In this document: one piece after another, positions 47,833-59,578 of the stretch | Layout: every line of letters starts with the position of its first letter | Position numbering within the stretch: the stretch's first letter is position 1 | Assembly: GCF_001612825.1 (NCBI RefSeq) | Contig: NZ_BDBE01000025.1 | Location: 434,001-498,000 of the forward strand | Reading direction: 5' to 3' | Origin: Nocardia caishijiensis NBRC 108228 | Lineage (GTDB): Bacteria > Actinomycetota > Actinomycetes > Mycobacteriales > Mycobacteriaceae | Length of the DNA: 64,000 bases | Made by a program: the position numbers and the translations under genes | The notes under the pieces: generated by a model | Seen by the model: the letters and a program-made list of their open reading frames with translations, nothing else | Database searches by the model: none | What the model was told of the DNA's origin: nothing

Positions 47833-49830
47833 GTGGCAGATCCCGCGACATACCGGCCTGCGCCGGGCACGATTCCCGTCGAACCCGGTGTGTACAAGTT
47901 CCGGGACGGCTACGGGCGGGTGATCTATGTCGGCAAGGCCAAGAGCCTGCGCAGCCGGTTGAACTCCTACTTCGCCGACGTGGCGTCGCTGCATCCGCGC
48001 ACCAGGCAGATGGTGACAACGGCCGCGAGCGTGGAGTGGACGGTGGTGTCCACCGAGGTCGAGGCGCTGCAGCTCGAATACAACTGGATCAAGGAATTCG
48101 ATCCGCGCTTCAATGTGCGCTACCGCGACGACAAGTCCTACCCGGTGCTCGCGGTGACCTTGAACGAGGAGTATCCGAGGCTCTTCGTCTACCGGGGCGC
48201 CCGCAAGAAGGGTGTGCGCTACTTCGGCCCGTACGCCCACGCCTGGGCCATCCGGGAAACCCTCGACCTGCTGCTGCGGGTGTTCCCCGCGCGCACCTGT
48301 TCCAACGGAGTCTTCAAGCGACACAATCAGATCGGGCGCCCCTGTCTGCTCGGCTACATCGACAAGTGCTCGGCGCCCTGCGTCGGCCGGGTCAGCGCCG
48401 ACGAGCACCGCCACATCGTCGACGACTTCTGTGACTTCCTCTCCGGCAAGACCGACAAGATGGTCCGTGCCATCGAACGCCGCATGCACGAGGCCGCCGA
48501 CGATCTGGACTTCGAGACCGCCGCCCGCCTGCGCGACGACGTGCAGGCCCTGCGCCGGGCGCTGGAGAAGCAGGCGGTTGTGCTCGGCACCGGCACCGAC
48601 GCCGATGTGATCGCCTTCGCCACCGACGAGCTCGAGGCCGCCGTGCAGATCTTCCACGTGCGCGACGGCCGCGTGCGCGGTCAGCGCGGCTGGGTGGTCG
48701 ACAAGTCCGGTGACGCGCTCGACGTCGCCGAATCCGGCACCGAACTGGCCGCTCTGGTGGAGCAGTTCCTCACCCAGTTCTACGGCGAACAGGCCGCGAT
48801 GGCCGACCAGAGCGTTGAGCCCGAGGCGGCGACGGTCGTTCCGCGCGAGGTGCTCGTCCCGGTGCTGCCCGCCGACGCGCCCGAGATCCAGGCGTGGTTG
48901 AGCAAGCTGCGCGGTTCGGCGGTGTCGTTGCGCATCCCGCAGCGCGGTGACAAGAAGGCGCTGGCCGAAACCGTGCAGCGCAACGCGGGGGAGGCGCTGG
49001 CACAGCACAAACTCAAGCGGGCCGGTGACCTCACGTCGAGATCGCAAGCGCTGCAGGACATTCAGGACGCACTCGAACTCGACAGCGCCCCGCTGCGCAT
49101 CGAATGTGTCGATATCAGCCATGTGCAGGGCACCGATGTGGTCGCCTCGCTCGTGGTGTTCGAGGACGGTCTGGCCCGCAAATCCGAGTACCGGCACTTC
49201 GCGATCAAGGAGGCGGCGGGCGGCGGCCGCTCCGACGATGTCGCCAGCATCGCCGAGGTGACCCGCCGCCGCTTCGCCCGGTTGGCCCGCGAACGCCAGC
49301 AGCCCGTCGACCTCCCCGAGGACCCCGACGACACCGAGGAGCCCGGCTCGCGCCCCGGCATCGACCCGACCACCGGCAAGCCGCGCCGCTTCGCCTACCC
49401 ACCCAACCTCTACGTCGTCGACGGCGGCGCACCCCAGGTCGCCGCGGCCGCCGAGGTGCTCGACGAACTCGGCATCACCGATGTGGCGGTGATCGGCCTG
49501 GCCAAACGCCTCGAGGAGGTGTGGGTACCCGGCGAACCCGATCCCGTCATCATGCCGCGCACGAGCGAGGCGCTGTTCCTGCTGCAACGCGTGCGTGACG
49601 AGGCGCACCGCTTCGCCATCAATTTCCATCGCAGCAAGCGTTCCCGTCGGATGACCGCGTCGGCGCTGGACTCGGTGCGCGGTCTGGGCGAGACACGCCG
49701 GGCCGCGCTGGTCACCCACTTCGGCTCGGTCGCGCGGATCAAGGACGCGACGGTCGACGAGATCACCGCGGTGCCCGGTATCGGCGTTTCCACGGCCAAG
49801 GCGGTACTCGAGGCACTCAACAGCACTTAG
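47833..49830 (+). CDS. uvrC: excinuclease ABC subunit C
   Basis: The 665-residue nuclease makes both incisions in nucleotide excision repair. Domains in order: GIY-YIG ('[20 protein letters not shown]', about 15-95), UvrB-interacting UVR motif ('[19 protein letters not shown]'), an RNase H-like endonuclease ('[20 protein letters not shown]', '[11 protein letters not shown]'), and C-terminal helix-hairpin-helix motifs ('[17 protein letters not shown]', '[17 protein letters not shown]'). TACCCT (47821-47826) ends six bases before the GTG, so it is leaderless. It starts the uvrC-rapZ-yvcK-whiA row. Confidence 0.96.
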   Translation: MADPATYRPAPGTIPVEPGVYKFRDGYGRVIYVGKAKSLRSRLNSYFADVASLHPRTRQMVTTAASVEWTVVSTEVEALQLEYNWIKEFDPRFNVRYRDDKSYPVLAVTLNEEYPRLFVYRGARKKGVRYFGPYAHAWAIRETLDLLLRVFPARTCSNGVFKRHNQIGRPCLLGYIDKCSAPCVGRVSADEHRHIVDDFCDFLSGKTDKMVRAIERRMHEAADDLDFETAARLRDDVQALRRALEKQAVVLGTGTDADVIAFATDELEAAVQIFHVRDGRVRGQRGWVVDKSGDALDVAESGTELAALVEQFLTQFYGEQAAMADQSVEPEAATVVPREVLVPVLPADAPEIQAWLSKLRGSAVSLRIPQRGDKKALAETVQRNAGEALAQHKLKRAGDLTSRSQALQDIQDALELDSAPLRIECVDISHVQGTDVVASLVVFEDGLARKSEYRHFAIKEAAGGGRSDDVASIAEVTRRRFARLARERQQPVDLPEDPDDTEEPGSRPGIDPTTGKPRRFAYPPNLYVVDGGAPQVAAAAEVLDELGITDVAVIGLAKRLEEVWVPGEPDPVIMPRTSEALFLLQRVRDEAHRFAINFHRSKRSRRMTASALDSVRGLGETRRAALVTHFGSVARIKDATVDEITAVPGIGVSTAKAVLEALNST

Positions 49831-49936
49831 CGATCAGCGAGACGCAATAGTGCGAGTGCCGTACGTTGTGTCTGCGCCCGATACCCGAACCGGTGCGGGA
49901 TGATCGAAAGGCACCCAGAAACGGATCCGGTAGGAC

Positions 49937-50893
49937 ATGACAAGCGTCGAATCGAACAACAAGGCGGGGGCGGCACCGGACAACGCCGGGACAGTCACCG
50001 ACACACAGCAGCCAGTAGAAGTGGTCATCGTCACCGGCTTGTCCGGCGCGGGCCGCGGCACCGCCGCGCGCGTGCTGGAGGATCTCGGCTGGTACGTCAC
50101 CGACAATCTGCCACCGGAACTGATCGGCCGGATGGTCGAACTCGGTGCCGCCGCCGACCCGCCGATCCGGCGGCTCGCGCTGGTCATGGACGTGCGCAGC
50201 CGCTTCTTCACCGGTGACCTCTCCGGTGTCACCGAGCAGTTGCGCGCCGCGGGCATCCGCACGCGGGTGCTGTTTCTCGAGGCCTCCGACGACGTGCTGA
50301 TCCGGCGCTTCGGCTTCGCCAGGCGCAGGCATCCGCTGCAGAGCGACAGCCCCGACGGCACCCTCTCGGCTGGCATCACCGCCGAACGGGTGCGCCTGTC
50401 GGCGGTGAAGGCCGCCGCCGATGTCGTCATCGACACCACCGAGCTGTCCATCCACCAGTTGCACCGCAAGCTGGAGGAGGTCTACGGCGCGGGCGTGCCC
50501 GCCGCACTGCAGCTCACCGTGCAGTCCTTCGGTTTCAAGTACGGTGTTCCCCTCGACGCCGACACGGTGTTGGATGTGCGTTTCCTGCCGAATCCGCATT
50601 GGATTCCCGAGTTGCGGGAACACACGGGCCAGGAGTCGGTGGTCAGCGACTACGTACTGTCGCAGCCTGGCGCGCAGGACTACCTGCGCACCTGCCACCA
50701 CCTGGTCGACCTGACCACGACCGGATACCGGCAAGAGGGGAAGCGATACATGACGGTGGCAGTGGGGTGCACCGGCGGCAAACACCGCAGCGTCGCGATC
50801 GCCGAGGCGCTCGGGGAACGCATCGGTGCCGACACCGGCCCCGCGGCGGTCGACGTCGTGCGCGTGGTGCACCGGGACCTGGGGCGCGAATGA
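49937..50893 (+). CDS. rapZ: RapZ/YvcJ-type P-loop nucleotide-binding protein
   Basis: The 318-residue product has an N-terminal P-loop 'VTGLSGAGRGTAARVLEDLG', in which the usual Lys of GKS/T is Arg, as in mycobacterial homologues, and a C-terminal RapZ domain ('VAVGCTGGKHRSVAIAEAL'). In E. coli RapZ controls GlmS via small RNAs; the actinobacterial role is not settled. ATG 49937 is the start; its stop overlaps yvcK by ATGA. The uvrC-rapZ-yvcK-whiA order is conserved in actinobacteria. Confidence 0.93.
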   Translation: MTSVESNNKAGAAPDNAGTVTDTQQPVEVVIVTGLSGAGRGTAARVLEDLGWYVTDNLPPELIGRMVELGAAADPPIRRLALVMDVRSRFFTGDLSGVTEQLRAAGIRTRVLFLEASDDVLIRRFGFARRRHPLQSDSPDGTLSAGITAERVRLSAVKAAADVVIDTTELSIHQLHRKLEEVYGAGVPAALQLTVQSFGFKYGVPLDADTVLDVRFLPNPHWIPELREHTGQESVVSDYVLSQPGAQDYLRTCHHLVDLTTTGYRQEGKRYMTVAVGCTGGKHRSVAIAEALGERIGADTGPAAVDVVRVVHRDLGRE

Positions 50894-51954
50894 GTGGATG
50901 GGAAGCCGACCCAGCCGTCGTCGCGCTGGGCGGTGGTCACGGCCTGTACGCGACGCTCACCGCGGTGCGCAGGCTGACCAGGCGGATCACCGCCGTGGTC
51001 ACCGTCGCCGACGACGGCGGGTCCTCCGGACGCCTACGCGCCGAACTGGGCATGCTCCCGCCCGGTGATCTACGGATGGCGCTCGCCGCGCTGGCCGAGG
51101 ACGCCGACGGCATCTGGGCCACCACCGTGCAGCACCGCTTCGGCGGATCCGGCGCGCTCGCCGGGCACTCGCTCGGCAACCTGCTGCTCGCCGGGCTCAC
51201 CGACATCCTCGGCGATCCGGTCGCCGCGCTCGACGAGGTGGGCAGGCTGCTGCGCGTCACGGGCCGGGTGTTGCCGATGTCTCCGATCCCGCTCGATATC
51301 GAGGCGGAAGTATCCGGGCTGGAAGCGGATCCGCGGATCGGGCGGTGTGTACGCGGTCAGGTCGCGGTGGCGACCACACCGGGTAAGGTCCGCCGGGTGC
51401 GGCTGATTCCCTCGGATCCACCCGCCGGCCCGGCGGCCGTCTCGGCGATCGAACACGCGGATGTCGTTGTGCTCGGGCCGGGTTCGTGGTTCACCAGTGT
51501 GATCCCGCACGTGCTCGTCCCCGGTCTGCGCGACGCGTTGGTCCGCACCAGGGCGCGTAAGGTACTCGTGCTGAATCTGGCTGCGGAACCGGGGGAGACG
51601 GCTGGCTTTTCCGCCGAGCGACATCTCCATGTATTGTCCCAGCACGCACCGGGTTTCGCGGTCGACGAGGTGCTCGTCGACTCGGCGTCGGTGCCCGAGG
51701 GGCGGCAGCGGGAACATGTGTCAAGAGCCGCCGAACAGTTGCGTGCACGGGTAACGTTCTGCGATGTGGCCGAGCCGGGAACGGATCGGCATCATCCCGG
51801 AAAACTAGCCGCCGCACTGGATCAGCTGATTCGGTCGCCGCGGTCGCAACTGGCTGGGCTTCGAGTCGAGAGACAGCACAGTGCCACGGATGTGCACGGT
51901 GTTGCAGAAGAGCGTTCGGGGTCGGTGGGAAAGGAGCGCGTCTCGTGGCGATGA
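50890..51954 (+). CDS. yvcK: YvcK/CuvA-family gluconeogenesis factor
   Basis: The 354-residue product has the CofD-like fold: '[20 protein letters not shown]', '[14 protein letters not shown]', '[11 protein letters not shown]' and '[17 protein letters not shown]'. Bacillus YvcK and M. tuberculosis CuvA bind UDP-sugars and connect carbon use with cell-wall synthesis. The C-terminal ~25 residues are variable. It overlaps rapZ by four bases and whiA by ten, indicating tight translational coupling. Confidence 0.94.
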   Translation: MSGWEADPAVVALGGGHGLYATLTAVRRLTRRITAVVTVADDGGSSGRLRAELGMLPPGDLRMALAALAEDADGIWATTVQHRFGGSGALAGHSLGNLLLAGLTDILGDPVAALDEVGRLLRVTGRVLPMSPIPLDIEAEVSGLEADPRIGRCVRGQVAVATTPGKVRRVRLIPSDPPAGPAAVSAIEHADVVVLGPGSWFTSVIPHVLVPGLRDALVRTRARKVLVLNLAAEPGETAGFSAERHLHVLSQHAPGFAVDEVLVDSASVPEGRQREHVSRAAEQLRARVTFCDVAEPGTDRHHPGKLAAALDQLIRSPRSQLAGLRVERQHSATDVHGVAEERSGSVGKERVSWR

Positions 51955-52928
51955 CAGCCGAGGTGAAGGACGAGCTGAGCAGGCTCGTGGTGTCGCAGGT
52001 CAGCTCACGCAAGGCGGAATTGTCGGCCCTGCTGCGGTTCGCGGGCGGTCTGCACATCGTGGGGGGCCGGGTGATCGTGGAGGCCGAGGTGGACATGGGG
52101 TCCATCGCCCGCAGGCTGCGCCGCGAGATCTTCGAATTGTACGGCTACGGCTCCGATGTCCACGTGCTCGGCGCGGGTGGCCTGCGCAAGACCTCCCGCT
52201 ACGTGGTCCGGGTGTCCAAGGAGGGCGAGGCGCTCGCCCGCCAGACCGGGCTGCTCGACGTGCGCGGCAGGCCGGTGCGCGGGTTGCCCGCCCAGGTGGT
52301 CGGCGGCAGCATCGGTGACGCCGAAGCCGCGTGGCGCGGTGCGTTTCTCGCGCACGGTTCGCTCACCGAGCCGGGGCGGTCCTCCGCGCTCGAGGTGAGC
52401 TGCCCGGGTCCGGAGGCGGCGTTGGCGCTGGTCGGCGCGGCGCGGCGGCTCGGGATCACCGCCAAGGCCCGTGAGGTGCGCGGCACCGACCGGGTGGTGG
52501 TGCGCGACGGCGAGGCGATCGGCGCGTTACTCACCCGCATGGGCGCCCAGGACACCCGACTCACCTGGGAGGAGCGGCGCATGCGCCGCGAGGTGCGCGC
52601 GACCGCCAACCGGCTGGCCAACTTCGACGACGCCAACCTGCGCCGTTCGGCCCGCGCGGCCGTCGCGGCGGCGGCCCGGGTGGAACGCGCACTCGAGATC
52701 CTGGCCGACGACGTGCCCGATCATCTGGCCGCGGCGGGCAAGCTGCGCGTGCAGCACCGGCAGGCCTCGCTCGAGGAACTGGGTCAGCTCGCCGAGCCGC
52801 CGATGACCAAAGACGCTGTCGCGGGCCGCATCCGGCGCCTGCTGTCGATGGCCGACCGGCGCGCCAAGGACCTCGGTATCCCCGATACCGAGTCGGCGGT
52901 GACGGCCGAACTTCTCGACGACGCCTGA
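51945..52928 (+). CDS. whiA: sporulation/cell-division transcription factor WhiA
   Basis: The 327-residue product combines a LAGLIDADG homing-endonuclease-like N-terminal domain ('[19 protein letters not shown]', '[17 protein letters not shown]') with a C-terminal helix-turn-helix ('[19 protein letters not shown]'). In Streptomyces WhiA activates division genes together with WhiB. GTG 51945 lies inside the end of yvcK; ATG 51951 is an alternative. A terminator follows at 52967-52998. Confidence 0.95.
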   Translation: MAMTAEVKDELSRLVVSQVSSRKAELSALLRFAGGLHIVGGRVIVEAEVDMGSIARRLRREIFELYGYGSDVHVLGAGGLRKTSRYVVRVSKEGEALARQTGLLDVRGRPVRGLPAQVVGGSIGDAEAAWRGAFLAHGSLTEPGRSSALEVSCPGPEAALALVGAARRLGITAKAREVRGTDRVVVRDGEAIGALLTRMGAQDTRLTWEERRMRREVRATANRLANFDDANLRRSARAAVAAAARVERALEILADDVPDHLAAAGKLRVQHRQASLEELGQLAEPPMTKDAVAGRIRRLLSMADRRAKDLGIPDTESAVTAELLDDA

Positions 52929-52966
52929 GGATTCGCGCCACCCGGCTGTGGCGTATCCGACGTTTA

Positions 52967-52998
52967 GGGCATAGCGGTCATGTGCGATCGCTATGCCC
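52967..52998 (+). terminator. hairpin terminator after whiA
   Basis: GGGCATAGCG (52967-52976) pairs perfectly with CGCTATGCCC (52989-52998) across a 12-base loop, followed by TTTACG. It lies 38 bp after the whiA stop and separates this operon from gap-pgk-tpiA. Confidence 0.75.
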
Positions 52999-53111
52999 TT
53001 TACGCTGTGCATTCCAGGTGCTCAGAGGCGCGCGACTCACAAACCGCAGGTGGCTGTCGGTGGGGTTGGGTCGGCTACTACTGTGGTCATCGTCGGAATG
53101 AATCCGCTTGA

Positions 53112-54146
<1,035 letters not shown>

Positions 54147-54150
54147 CGCG

Positions 54151-55365
54151 ATGACGGTCAAGACACTCCAGGATCTCCTGGCCGAGGGTGTCGAGGGTCG
54201 GGGCGTACTCGTGCGCTCCGACCTGAACGTCCCCCTCGACGACAACGGCCGGATCACCGATCCGGGCCGCATCATCGCCTCGGTGCCGACGATCCAGGCG
54301 CTGGTCGAAGCGGGCGCGAAGGTCGTCGTGATGGCGCACCTTGGCCGTCCGAAGGGCGAGCCGGACCCGAAGTTCTCGCTGGCCCCCGTGGCCGCGAAGC
54401 TGGCCGAACTGCTGGGCCGCAATGTCCAGCTGGCCGGTGACGTGGTCGGCTACGACGCCCTCTCGCGCTCGGAGGGCCTCACCGACGGCGACGTGCTGCT
54501 GCTCGAGAACGTGCGTTTCGACGCGCGCGAGACCAGCAAGGACGACGCCGAGCGGGCCAAGCTGGCCGCCGCCTACGTGGAGCTGGTCGGCGACGACGGC
54601 GCGTTCGTGTCCGACGGTTTCGGTGTGGTGCACCGCAAGCAGGCCTCAGTCTACGACGTGGCCCAGGTGTTGCCGCACTACGCGGGCACGCTGGTCGCGG
54701 CCGAGGTCGAGGTGCTGCAGAAGCTCACCCAGGACCCGGCGCGTCCCTATGCCGTGGTGCTCGGTGGGTCGAAGGTCTCCGACAAGCTCGCGGTGATCGA
54801 GGCGCTGGCCCCCAAGGTCGACACCCTGGTGATCGGCGGCGGTATGTGCTTCACCTTCCTTGCCGCACAGGGCATTTCGGTCGGCAGCTCGCTGCTGCAG
54901 GAAGAGATGATCGACACCTGCAAGAGCCTGCTCGAGCGCTTCGGTGACGTGCTGCACCTGCCGGTCGACATCGTCGCGGCCGACAAGTTCGCCCCCGACG
55001 CCGACAGCAAGACCGTCGCGTCGACCGAGATCCCCGACGGTTGGATGGGCCTGGACATCGGCCCGGAGTCGGTGTCACGGTTCGCCGCGCTGCTCACCGA
55101 GGCCAAGACCGTGTTCTGGAACGGCCCGATGGGTGTGTTCGAGTTCGAGAAGTTCGCCGCGGGCACCCGCGGCGTCGCCGAAGCCATCGTGACCGCCACC
55201 GGCAAGGGTGCGTTCACGGTCGTCGGCGGCGGTGACTCGGCGGCTGCCGTGCGCACCCTCGGCCTGCCCGACGACGGCTTCTCGCACATCTCCACCGGTG
55301 GTGGCGCGTCCCTGGAATACCTGGAGGGCAAAGAGCTGCCCGGTATTTCGGTGCTGGAGGGCTGA
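54151..55365 (+). CDS. pgk: phosphoglycerate kinase
   Basis: The 404-residue kinase makes ATP and 3-phosphoglycerate from 1,3-bisphosphoglycerate. N-terminal '[15 protein letters not shown]' and '[12 protein letters not shown]' bind the substrate; '[14 protein letters not shown]' and C-terminal '[13 protein letters not shown]' with '[13 protein letters not shown]' bind nucleotide. It starts four bases after gap and ends three bases before tpiA. Confidence 0.97.
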   Translation: MTVKTLQDLLAEGVEGRGVLVRSDLNVPLDDNGRITDPGRIIASVPTIQALVEAGAKVVVMAHLGRPKGEPDPKFSLAPVAAKLAELLGRNVQLAGDVVGYDALSRSEGLTDGDVLLLENVRFDARETSKDDAERAKLAAAYVELVGDDGAFVSDGFGVVHRKQASVYDVAQVLPHYAGTLVAAEVEVLQKLTQDPARPYAVVLGGSKVSDKLAVIEALAPKVDTLVIGGGMCFTFLAAQGISVGSSLLQEEMIDTCKSLLERFGDVLHLPVDIVAADKFAPDADSKTVASTEIPDGWMGLDIGPESVSRFAALLTEAKTVFWNGPMGVFEFEKFAAGTRGVAEAIVTATGKGAFTVVGGGDSAAAVRTLGLPDDGFSHISTGGGASLEYLEGKELPGISVLEG

Positions 55366-55368
55366 GGC

Positions 55369-56154
55369 ATGGCACGTAAGCCGCTCATCGCGGGCAACTG
55401 GAAGATGAACCTCAACCACCTCGAGGCCATCGCCCTGGTGCAGAAGGTGGCGTTCGCGCTGCCGGAGAAGTACTTCGCGAAGGTCGACGTGGCGGTCATC
55501 CCGCCGTTCACCGACATCCGCAGCGTGCAGTCGATCGTCGACGGTGACAAGCTGCTGCTCACCTACGGTGCGCAGGACGTGTCGGTGCACGACTCGGGTG
55601 CCTACACCGGTGAGATCAGCGGGTCGATGCTGGCCAAGCTCGGCTGCGCCTTCGTGGTGGTCGGGCACTCGGAGCGTCGTCAGTACCACCACGAGGACGA
55701 CGCCACGGTGCTGGCCAAGGCCAAGCAGGCGCTGAAGAACGACATCACCCCCATCGTGTGCATCGGTGAGGGGCTGGGCGTTCGCGAGGCGGGCACGCAT
55801 GTCGAGTTCAACCTCGAGCAGCTGCGTGGTTCGCTGAAGGGCCTGTCGGCCGAGGAGATCTCGAAGGTCGTCATCGCCTACGAACCGGTGTGGGCCATCG
55901 GTACCGGCAAGGTCGCCTCGGCGGCCGACGCGCAGGAAGTGTGCGGCGCGATCCGTGGCGAGCTGGAGAAGCTGGCCTCCCCGGAGGTCGCCGCCGGTGT
56001 CCGCGTGCTCTACGGCGGGTCGGTGAACGCCAAGAACATCGGCGAACTGATCGGTCAGCCGGATATCGACGGCGCGCTCGTCGGCGGTGCCTCGCTCAAG
56101 GGTGACGAGTTCGCCACCCTGTCCGCGATCGCCGCCGGTGGTCCGCTGCCCTGA
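55369..56154 (+). CDS. tpiA: triosephosphate isomerase
   Basis: The 261-residue TIM barrel has the substrate-binding 'AGNWKMNLN', catalytic His in '[11 protein letters not shown]', catalytic Glu in '[11 protein letters not shown]', and the phosphate loop '[10 protein letters not shown]'. It is the last gene of the gap-pgk-tpiA operon and is followed by a strong terminator. Confidence 0.97.
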   Translation: MARKPLIAGNWKMNLNHLEAIALVQKVAFALPEKYFAKVDVAVIPPFTDIRSVQSIVDGDKLLLTYGAQDVSVHDSGAYTGEISGSMLAKLGCAFVVVGHSERRQYHHEDDATVLAKAKQALKNDITPIVCIGEGLGVREAGTHVEFNLEQLRGSLKGLSAEEISKVVIAYEPVWAIGTGKVASAADAQEVCGAIRGELEKLASPEVAAGVRVLYGGSVNAKNIGELIGQPDIDGALVGGASLKGDEFATLSAIAAGGPLP

Positions 56155-56170
56155 TCCGTACTGTGCCGAG

Positions 56171-56210
56171 GGGCCGGAATCCGTGGAAACGGGTTCCGGC
56201 CCTTTCGGTT
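56171..56210. terminator. bidirectional terminator after tpiA
   Basis: GGGCCGGAATCC (56171-56182) pairs with GGGTTCCGGCCC (56191-56202) with a single mismatch across an eight-base loop, followed by TTTCGGTT. It lies between tpiA and the convergent META-domain gene and could serve both. Confidence 0.8.
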
Positions 56211-56994
56211 ATTGCTGGGCGCGCAGTTCCAGGCCGGTGCCGTCGGTGTTGCGCAGGGTGAGGGTGTCGGCATCGATGGTGGAGTCGGTGTGACCGTCGA
56301 GAACGCCGAGGACGTGCCGTTCGACGTCCATCACCTCCGGAGCGCACATCATCTTCGTCGTGGCGACATCGAAGCTCACCTGGCCGCCCGGGCCGAGTTG
56401 TGCGGTGCCGGTCAGGCGATTGCAGCCGGTGGTGCCGCTGACCGTGCCGTCGTCGGAGATCGTCAGGGTGGGTTTCGCCTCGTCGAGCGCGGCCGAGCGG
56501 ATCTTCGCGTCCGGGGTGATCAGGGTCGTCGCGATCCAGGTGGTTCCGGTCAGCGATCTGTCCGGGGTGACGATTTTCTTGTCCGTGAGGTGGACGGTGA
56601 CGTCCGCGCCGGTGAGGGTCAGGTCGTCGCCGTCGAGCCGCCAGGTGGGGCCCGCCTCGAGGAAGGTGGTCTGCCACGCGTCGGCCTGACCGCGTTCGCC
56701 GGGGCAACCCATCAGGGTGCCCGCGAGGCGGGAGACGCGCAGCACATTGTCGCTCAGGTCGACGGCGCCGCCGCTGGTGTTGCACCCGGAGTTCGCGGTG
56801 ATCCGGCCGTCGTCGAAGGTGAGCGTCATCGGACCGCCGCCGGGGATCGCCCCGCCTTCCACCCGCGTCGACAGATAGGTGTGCCCCATCGGCGTCGGCT
56901 TCGGCGGCTGGTCGCCCGAGTCACCGGACGAACAGGCACTCGCCGCGACGGCGAGCGCACACAGGGCGGCGAGGCGGAGCGGGAATCCCGGCAT
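56209..56994 (-). CDS. META-domain lipoprotein
   Basis: The 261-residue product has a signal peptide with a lipobox-like 'VAASAC' (Cys about residue 21), then two META/HslJ-like domains, each with the pattern 'TANSGCNTSGGAVDL' and 'SGTTGCNRLTGTAQL', plus 'MMCAPEVMDVE'. The family is surface-exposed; HslJ is linked to novobiocin resistance in E. coli, but the role here is unknown. TACGAT (minus, 57001-57006) ends six bases before the ATG, so it is leaderless. It converges with tpiA. Confidence 0.87.
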   Translation of the reverse strand: MPGFPLRLAALCALAVAASACSSGDSGDQPPKPTPMGHTYLSTRVEGGAIPGGGPMTLTFDDGRITANSGCNTSGGAVDLSDNVLRVSRLAGTLMGCPGERGQADAWQTTFLEAGPTWRLDGDDLTLTGADVTVHLTDKKIVTPDRSLTGTTWIATTLITPDAKIRSAALDEAKPTLTISDDGTVSGTTGCNRLTGTAQLGPGGQVSFDVATTKMMCAPEVMDVERHVLGVLDGHTDSTIDADTLTLRNTDGTGLELRAQQ

Positions 56995-57117
56995 CGGCCC
57001 ATCGTACGTCCGCCCGTCGGCTGTCGATCACGCTCACCATGCGCTGGTGGCGGTCGATGCCGCCACCGCGTGGTGAGCGTGGGGCCACGGGCGGTGGGCG
57101 GGGATATGCTCGGGAAT

Positions 57118-58713
57118 GTGACGGGTGTGGCGGGTGAGCGGGTGTCGACCTGGGCTCCGCTGCGGTCGCCGGTGTTCCGGGCGTTGTGGATCGCGCAGCT
57201 CGTGTCGAATCTGGGTACCTGGATGCAGACTGTCGGGGCGCAGTGGATTCTCGTCGATCAGCCGAATGCCGCGGTGCTCGTCTCCTTCGTGCAGACCGCG
57301 ATCACACTGCCGGTGATGTTGCTGTCCATTCCCTCCGGGGTGCTGGCCGATCTGCTCGATCGGCGCCGGTTGCTGCTCGGTGCGCAGGCAGGCATGGCGC
57401 TGGCCTCGCTGACGTTGACGATCTTCACCGCGACCGGCCACACCACGCCCGCGGTGCTGCTCACCCTGTTGTTCCTGCTCGGCTGTGGGCAGGCGCTCAC
57501 CGCACCCGCCTGGCAGGCGATCCAACCCGAACTCGTGCCGCGCGATCAGATCACCTCGGTGGCGGCGCTGGGCAGTATGAGTGTGAACATCGGGCGCGCG
57601 GTCGGGCCCGCCGTGGCCGGTGTGCTGGTGTCGGTGGCCGGTCCGACCGTGGTGTTCGGGTTCAACACGCTGTCGTTCGTCGGCATCGTCGCGGTGCTGC
57701 TGGTGTCGAAGTGGCCGGTCCGGGTGCGTACGTTGCCGAGCGAACGCCCGCTGGCCGCGTTGCAGGCGGGCACGCGGTTCATCCGGGCCGCGCCCGCCAT
57801 CCGGCGGGTGTTGTTCCGCTCCATTCTGTTCATCGCGCCCGCCAGCGCGGTGTGGTCGTTGCTGCCGGTGATCGCGCACGACCGGCTCGGGCTGGCCTCG
57901 GACGGCTACGGCCTGCTGCTCGGTGCGCTCGGGCTCGGCGCGGTGTGCGGTGCGCTCGGGCTGTCGCGGCTGCGGGTGCTCTTCACGCCGACCCAGCGGT
58001 TGGCGTTGGCGGCAGTGCTGTTCGGGCTCGGTGCGGTGGCGACCGCGCTGGTGCACAACGTCGTGCTGGTGCTCGTGCTGCTCGTCGGCGCCGGGCTGGC
58101 CTGGTTGCTCGCCATGTCGACTCTGAACTCGACCATGCAGTTGTTGCTGCCCGCGTGGGTGCGGGCACGTGGGCTGTCGGTGTACATGCTGGTGTTCATG
58201 GGCGGGCAGGCCATCGGCTCGCTGCTGTGGGGCCTGGTCGCCGGGGCCTACGGCGCCGTCACCGCGTTGCTCATCGCGGCGGTGCTGCTCGGGGCGTGCG
58301 CGGTGAGCACCCTGTGGTGGCCGATCCGGCACAACGTCGAGGAGATCGACCTCTCACCGGCGGCGTACTGGCCCGAACCGCAACTCGTCGTCGAACCCGA
58401 TCCGGCCGACGGGCCCGTGCTCGTGTTGCGCGGTTACGATGTGCCGCCCGAGGACATACCGGCCTTCACCGACGCGATGGCGCTGGTCGGGCGGTCGCGG
58501 CAGCGCACCGGGGCGATGGAGTGGCGGCTGTACCGCGATGTGGGGACCGTCGACCGGTTCGTCGAGGCGTTCGTCGTGCGCTCGTGGGCCGAGCACATGC
58601 ATCAGCATCAGGTTCGGCTCACCGCGCGCGATCGGGAGATCGAACAGGCCGTGGCGCACTACGCGGCGGGGGCCGAGACCGTCTCGCATCTGGTCGCGGT
58701 CGAGCCTGGTTAG
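57118..58713 (+). CDS. MFS_3/EntS-type exporter with C-terminal ABM-like domain
   Basis: The 531-residue product has about 12 transmembrane helices ('LWIAQLVSNLGTWMQTVGAQ' opens the first; the 'LADLLDRRRLLLGAQ' cytoplasmic loop is typical of MFS). After about residue 410 a soluble domain follows ('LVLRGYDVPPEDIPAFTDAM', 'EWRLYRDVGTVDRFVEAFVV') resembling the antibiotic-biosynthesis-monooxygenase dimer fold. The substrate is unknown; EntS-type relatives export siderophores or drugs. TATGCT (57105-57110) ends seven bases before the GTG (leaderless). Confidence 0.85.
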   Translation: MTGVAGERVSTWAPLRSPVFRALWIAQLVSNLGTWMQTVGAQWILVDQPNAAVLVSFVQTAITLPVMLLSIPSGVLADLLDRRRLLLGAQAGMALASLTLTIFTATGHTTPAVLLTLLFLLGCGQALTAPAWQAIQPELVPRDQITSVAALGSMSVNIGRAVGPAVAGVLVSVAGPTVVFGFNTLSFVGIVAVLLVSKWPVRVRTLPSERPLAALQAGTRFIRAAPAIRRVLFRSILFIAPASAVWSLLPVIAHDRLGLASDGYGLLLGALGLGAVCGALGLSRLRVLFTPTQRLALAAVLFGLGAVATALVHNVVLVLVLLVGAGLAWLLAMSTLNSTMQLLLPAWVRARGLSVYMLVFMGGQAIGSLLWGLVAGAYGAVTALLIAAVLLGACAVSTLWWPIRHNVEEIDLSPAAYWPEPQLVVEPDPADGPVLVLRGYDVPPEDIPAFTDAMALVGRSRQRTGAMEWRLYRDVGTVDRFVEAFVVRSWAEHMHQHQVRLTARDREIEQAVAHYAAGAETVSHLVAVEPG

Positions 58714-58747
58714 ACCGGGCGCCCGCCCAGCACCTAGGATGGTCGCC

Positions 58748-58981
58748 ATGTCGCTGTTCCTCGATATCCTCCTTGTGATCACCAGCGTGCTGTTGGTGCT
58801 GCTGGTGCTGCTGCACCGCGCCAAGGGCGGCGGCCTGTCCAGCCTCTTCGGCGGCGGCGTGCAGTCGAGCCTGTCGGGTTCCACCGTCGTGGAGAAGAAC
58901 CTCGACCGCGTCACCATCTTCGTCGGCATCGTCTGGCTGATCGCGATCCTCGGCATCGGCCTGGAGATCAAGTTCTCCTGA
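58748..58981 (+). CDS. secG: preprotein translocase subunit SecG
   Basis: The 77-residue product has two transmembrane helices ('ILLVITSVLLVLLVLLH' and 'VTIFVGIVWLIAILGIGL') around a Gly-rich cytoplasmic loop ('AKGGGLSSLFGGGVQSSL'), the classical SecG pattern. It supports SecYE in protein export. TAGGAT (58735-58740) ends seven bases before the ATG, so the message is leaderless. In mycobacteria secG also follows tpiA; here two genes have been inserted between them. Confidence 0.94.
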   Translation: MSLFLDILLVITSVLLVLLVLLHRAKGGGLSSLFGGGVQSSLSGSTVVEKNLDRVTIFVGIVWLIAILGIGLEIKFS

Positions 58982-59017
58982 TTCCCCTGCGGTGACCCGT
59001 CACGTACGGTGACGGAC

Positions 59018-59578
59018 ATGAACTCTGGGGGAGTCGTGCGGTCACGTCGGTCGGTGCCGACCTGGTGGACCGTTGTCATGTGCTGCATCGCGGTCGCGAC
59101 CGCACTGAGCTGTTGTGCCCTGCTCTGGCAGAACACGGTCGATGGGCCGATCGAACGTCTGCTGGTCGCCTTCGTGGTGCTCGGCGCGGTCGGTGTGCTG
59201 TGGTTCGCCTTCGGGATCGTCGGGCTGGTGGCGTTCCGTGGTTCCTGGCTGACCGTGGTCGCACCGTTGATCGTGGTGCTCACCGCTGTGCTCGGCGGGA
59301 CAGGCGCCGCGCAGCGATTCGGTTGGTCGCTGTCCAAACCCGATTTCGAACGGGCCGCGCAGACATGCGAGCCGTCCACCACCGACCAGCGCATCGGACT
59401 GTTCACCGTCACCGAGGTTCACCAGGAAGACGGCGGATGCCTCTTCCGGACACCCGGTGGCTTCATCGGCAGTGTCGGCTACGCCTACCTGCCCGGCGGT
59501 GCACCCGAGCCGACGGGGGAGTACGACGAGACCTACCGGCCGTATGACGGTGTGTGGTACCGGTTTTCGGGATGGTGA
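59018..59578 (+). CDS. membrane protein with extracytoplasmic C-terminal domain, function unknown
   Basis: The 186-residue product has three hydrophobic helices near residues 16-38 ('WWTVVMCCIAVATALSCC'), 46-70 and 75-95, then a ~90-residue domain with two cysteines ('AAQTCEPSTTDQ', 'DGGCLFRTPGGF') that may form a disulphide outside the cell. TACGGT (59005-59010) ends seven bases before ATG 59018, which decides the start over GTG 59009. It ends exactly where the convergent NRPS gene ends. Confidence 0.72.
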   Translation: MNSGGVVRSRRSVPTWWTVVMCCIAVATALSCCALLWQNTVDGPIERLLVAFVVLGAVGVLWFAFGIVGLVAFRGSWLTVVAPLIVVLTAVLGGTGAAQRFGWSLSKPDFERAAQTCEPSTTDQRIGLFTVTEVHQEDGGCLFRTPGGFIGSVGYAYLPGGAPEPTGEYDETYRPYDGVWYRFSGW

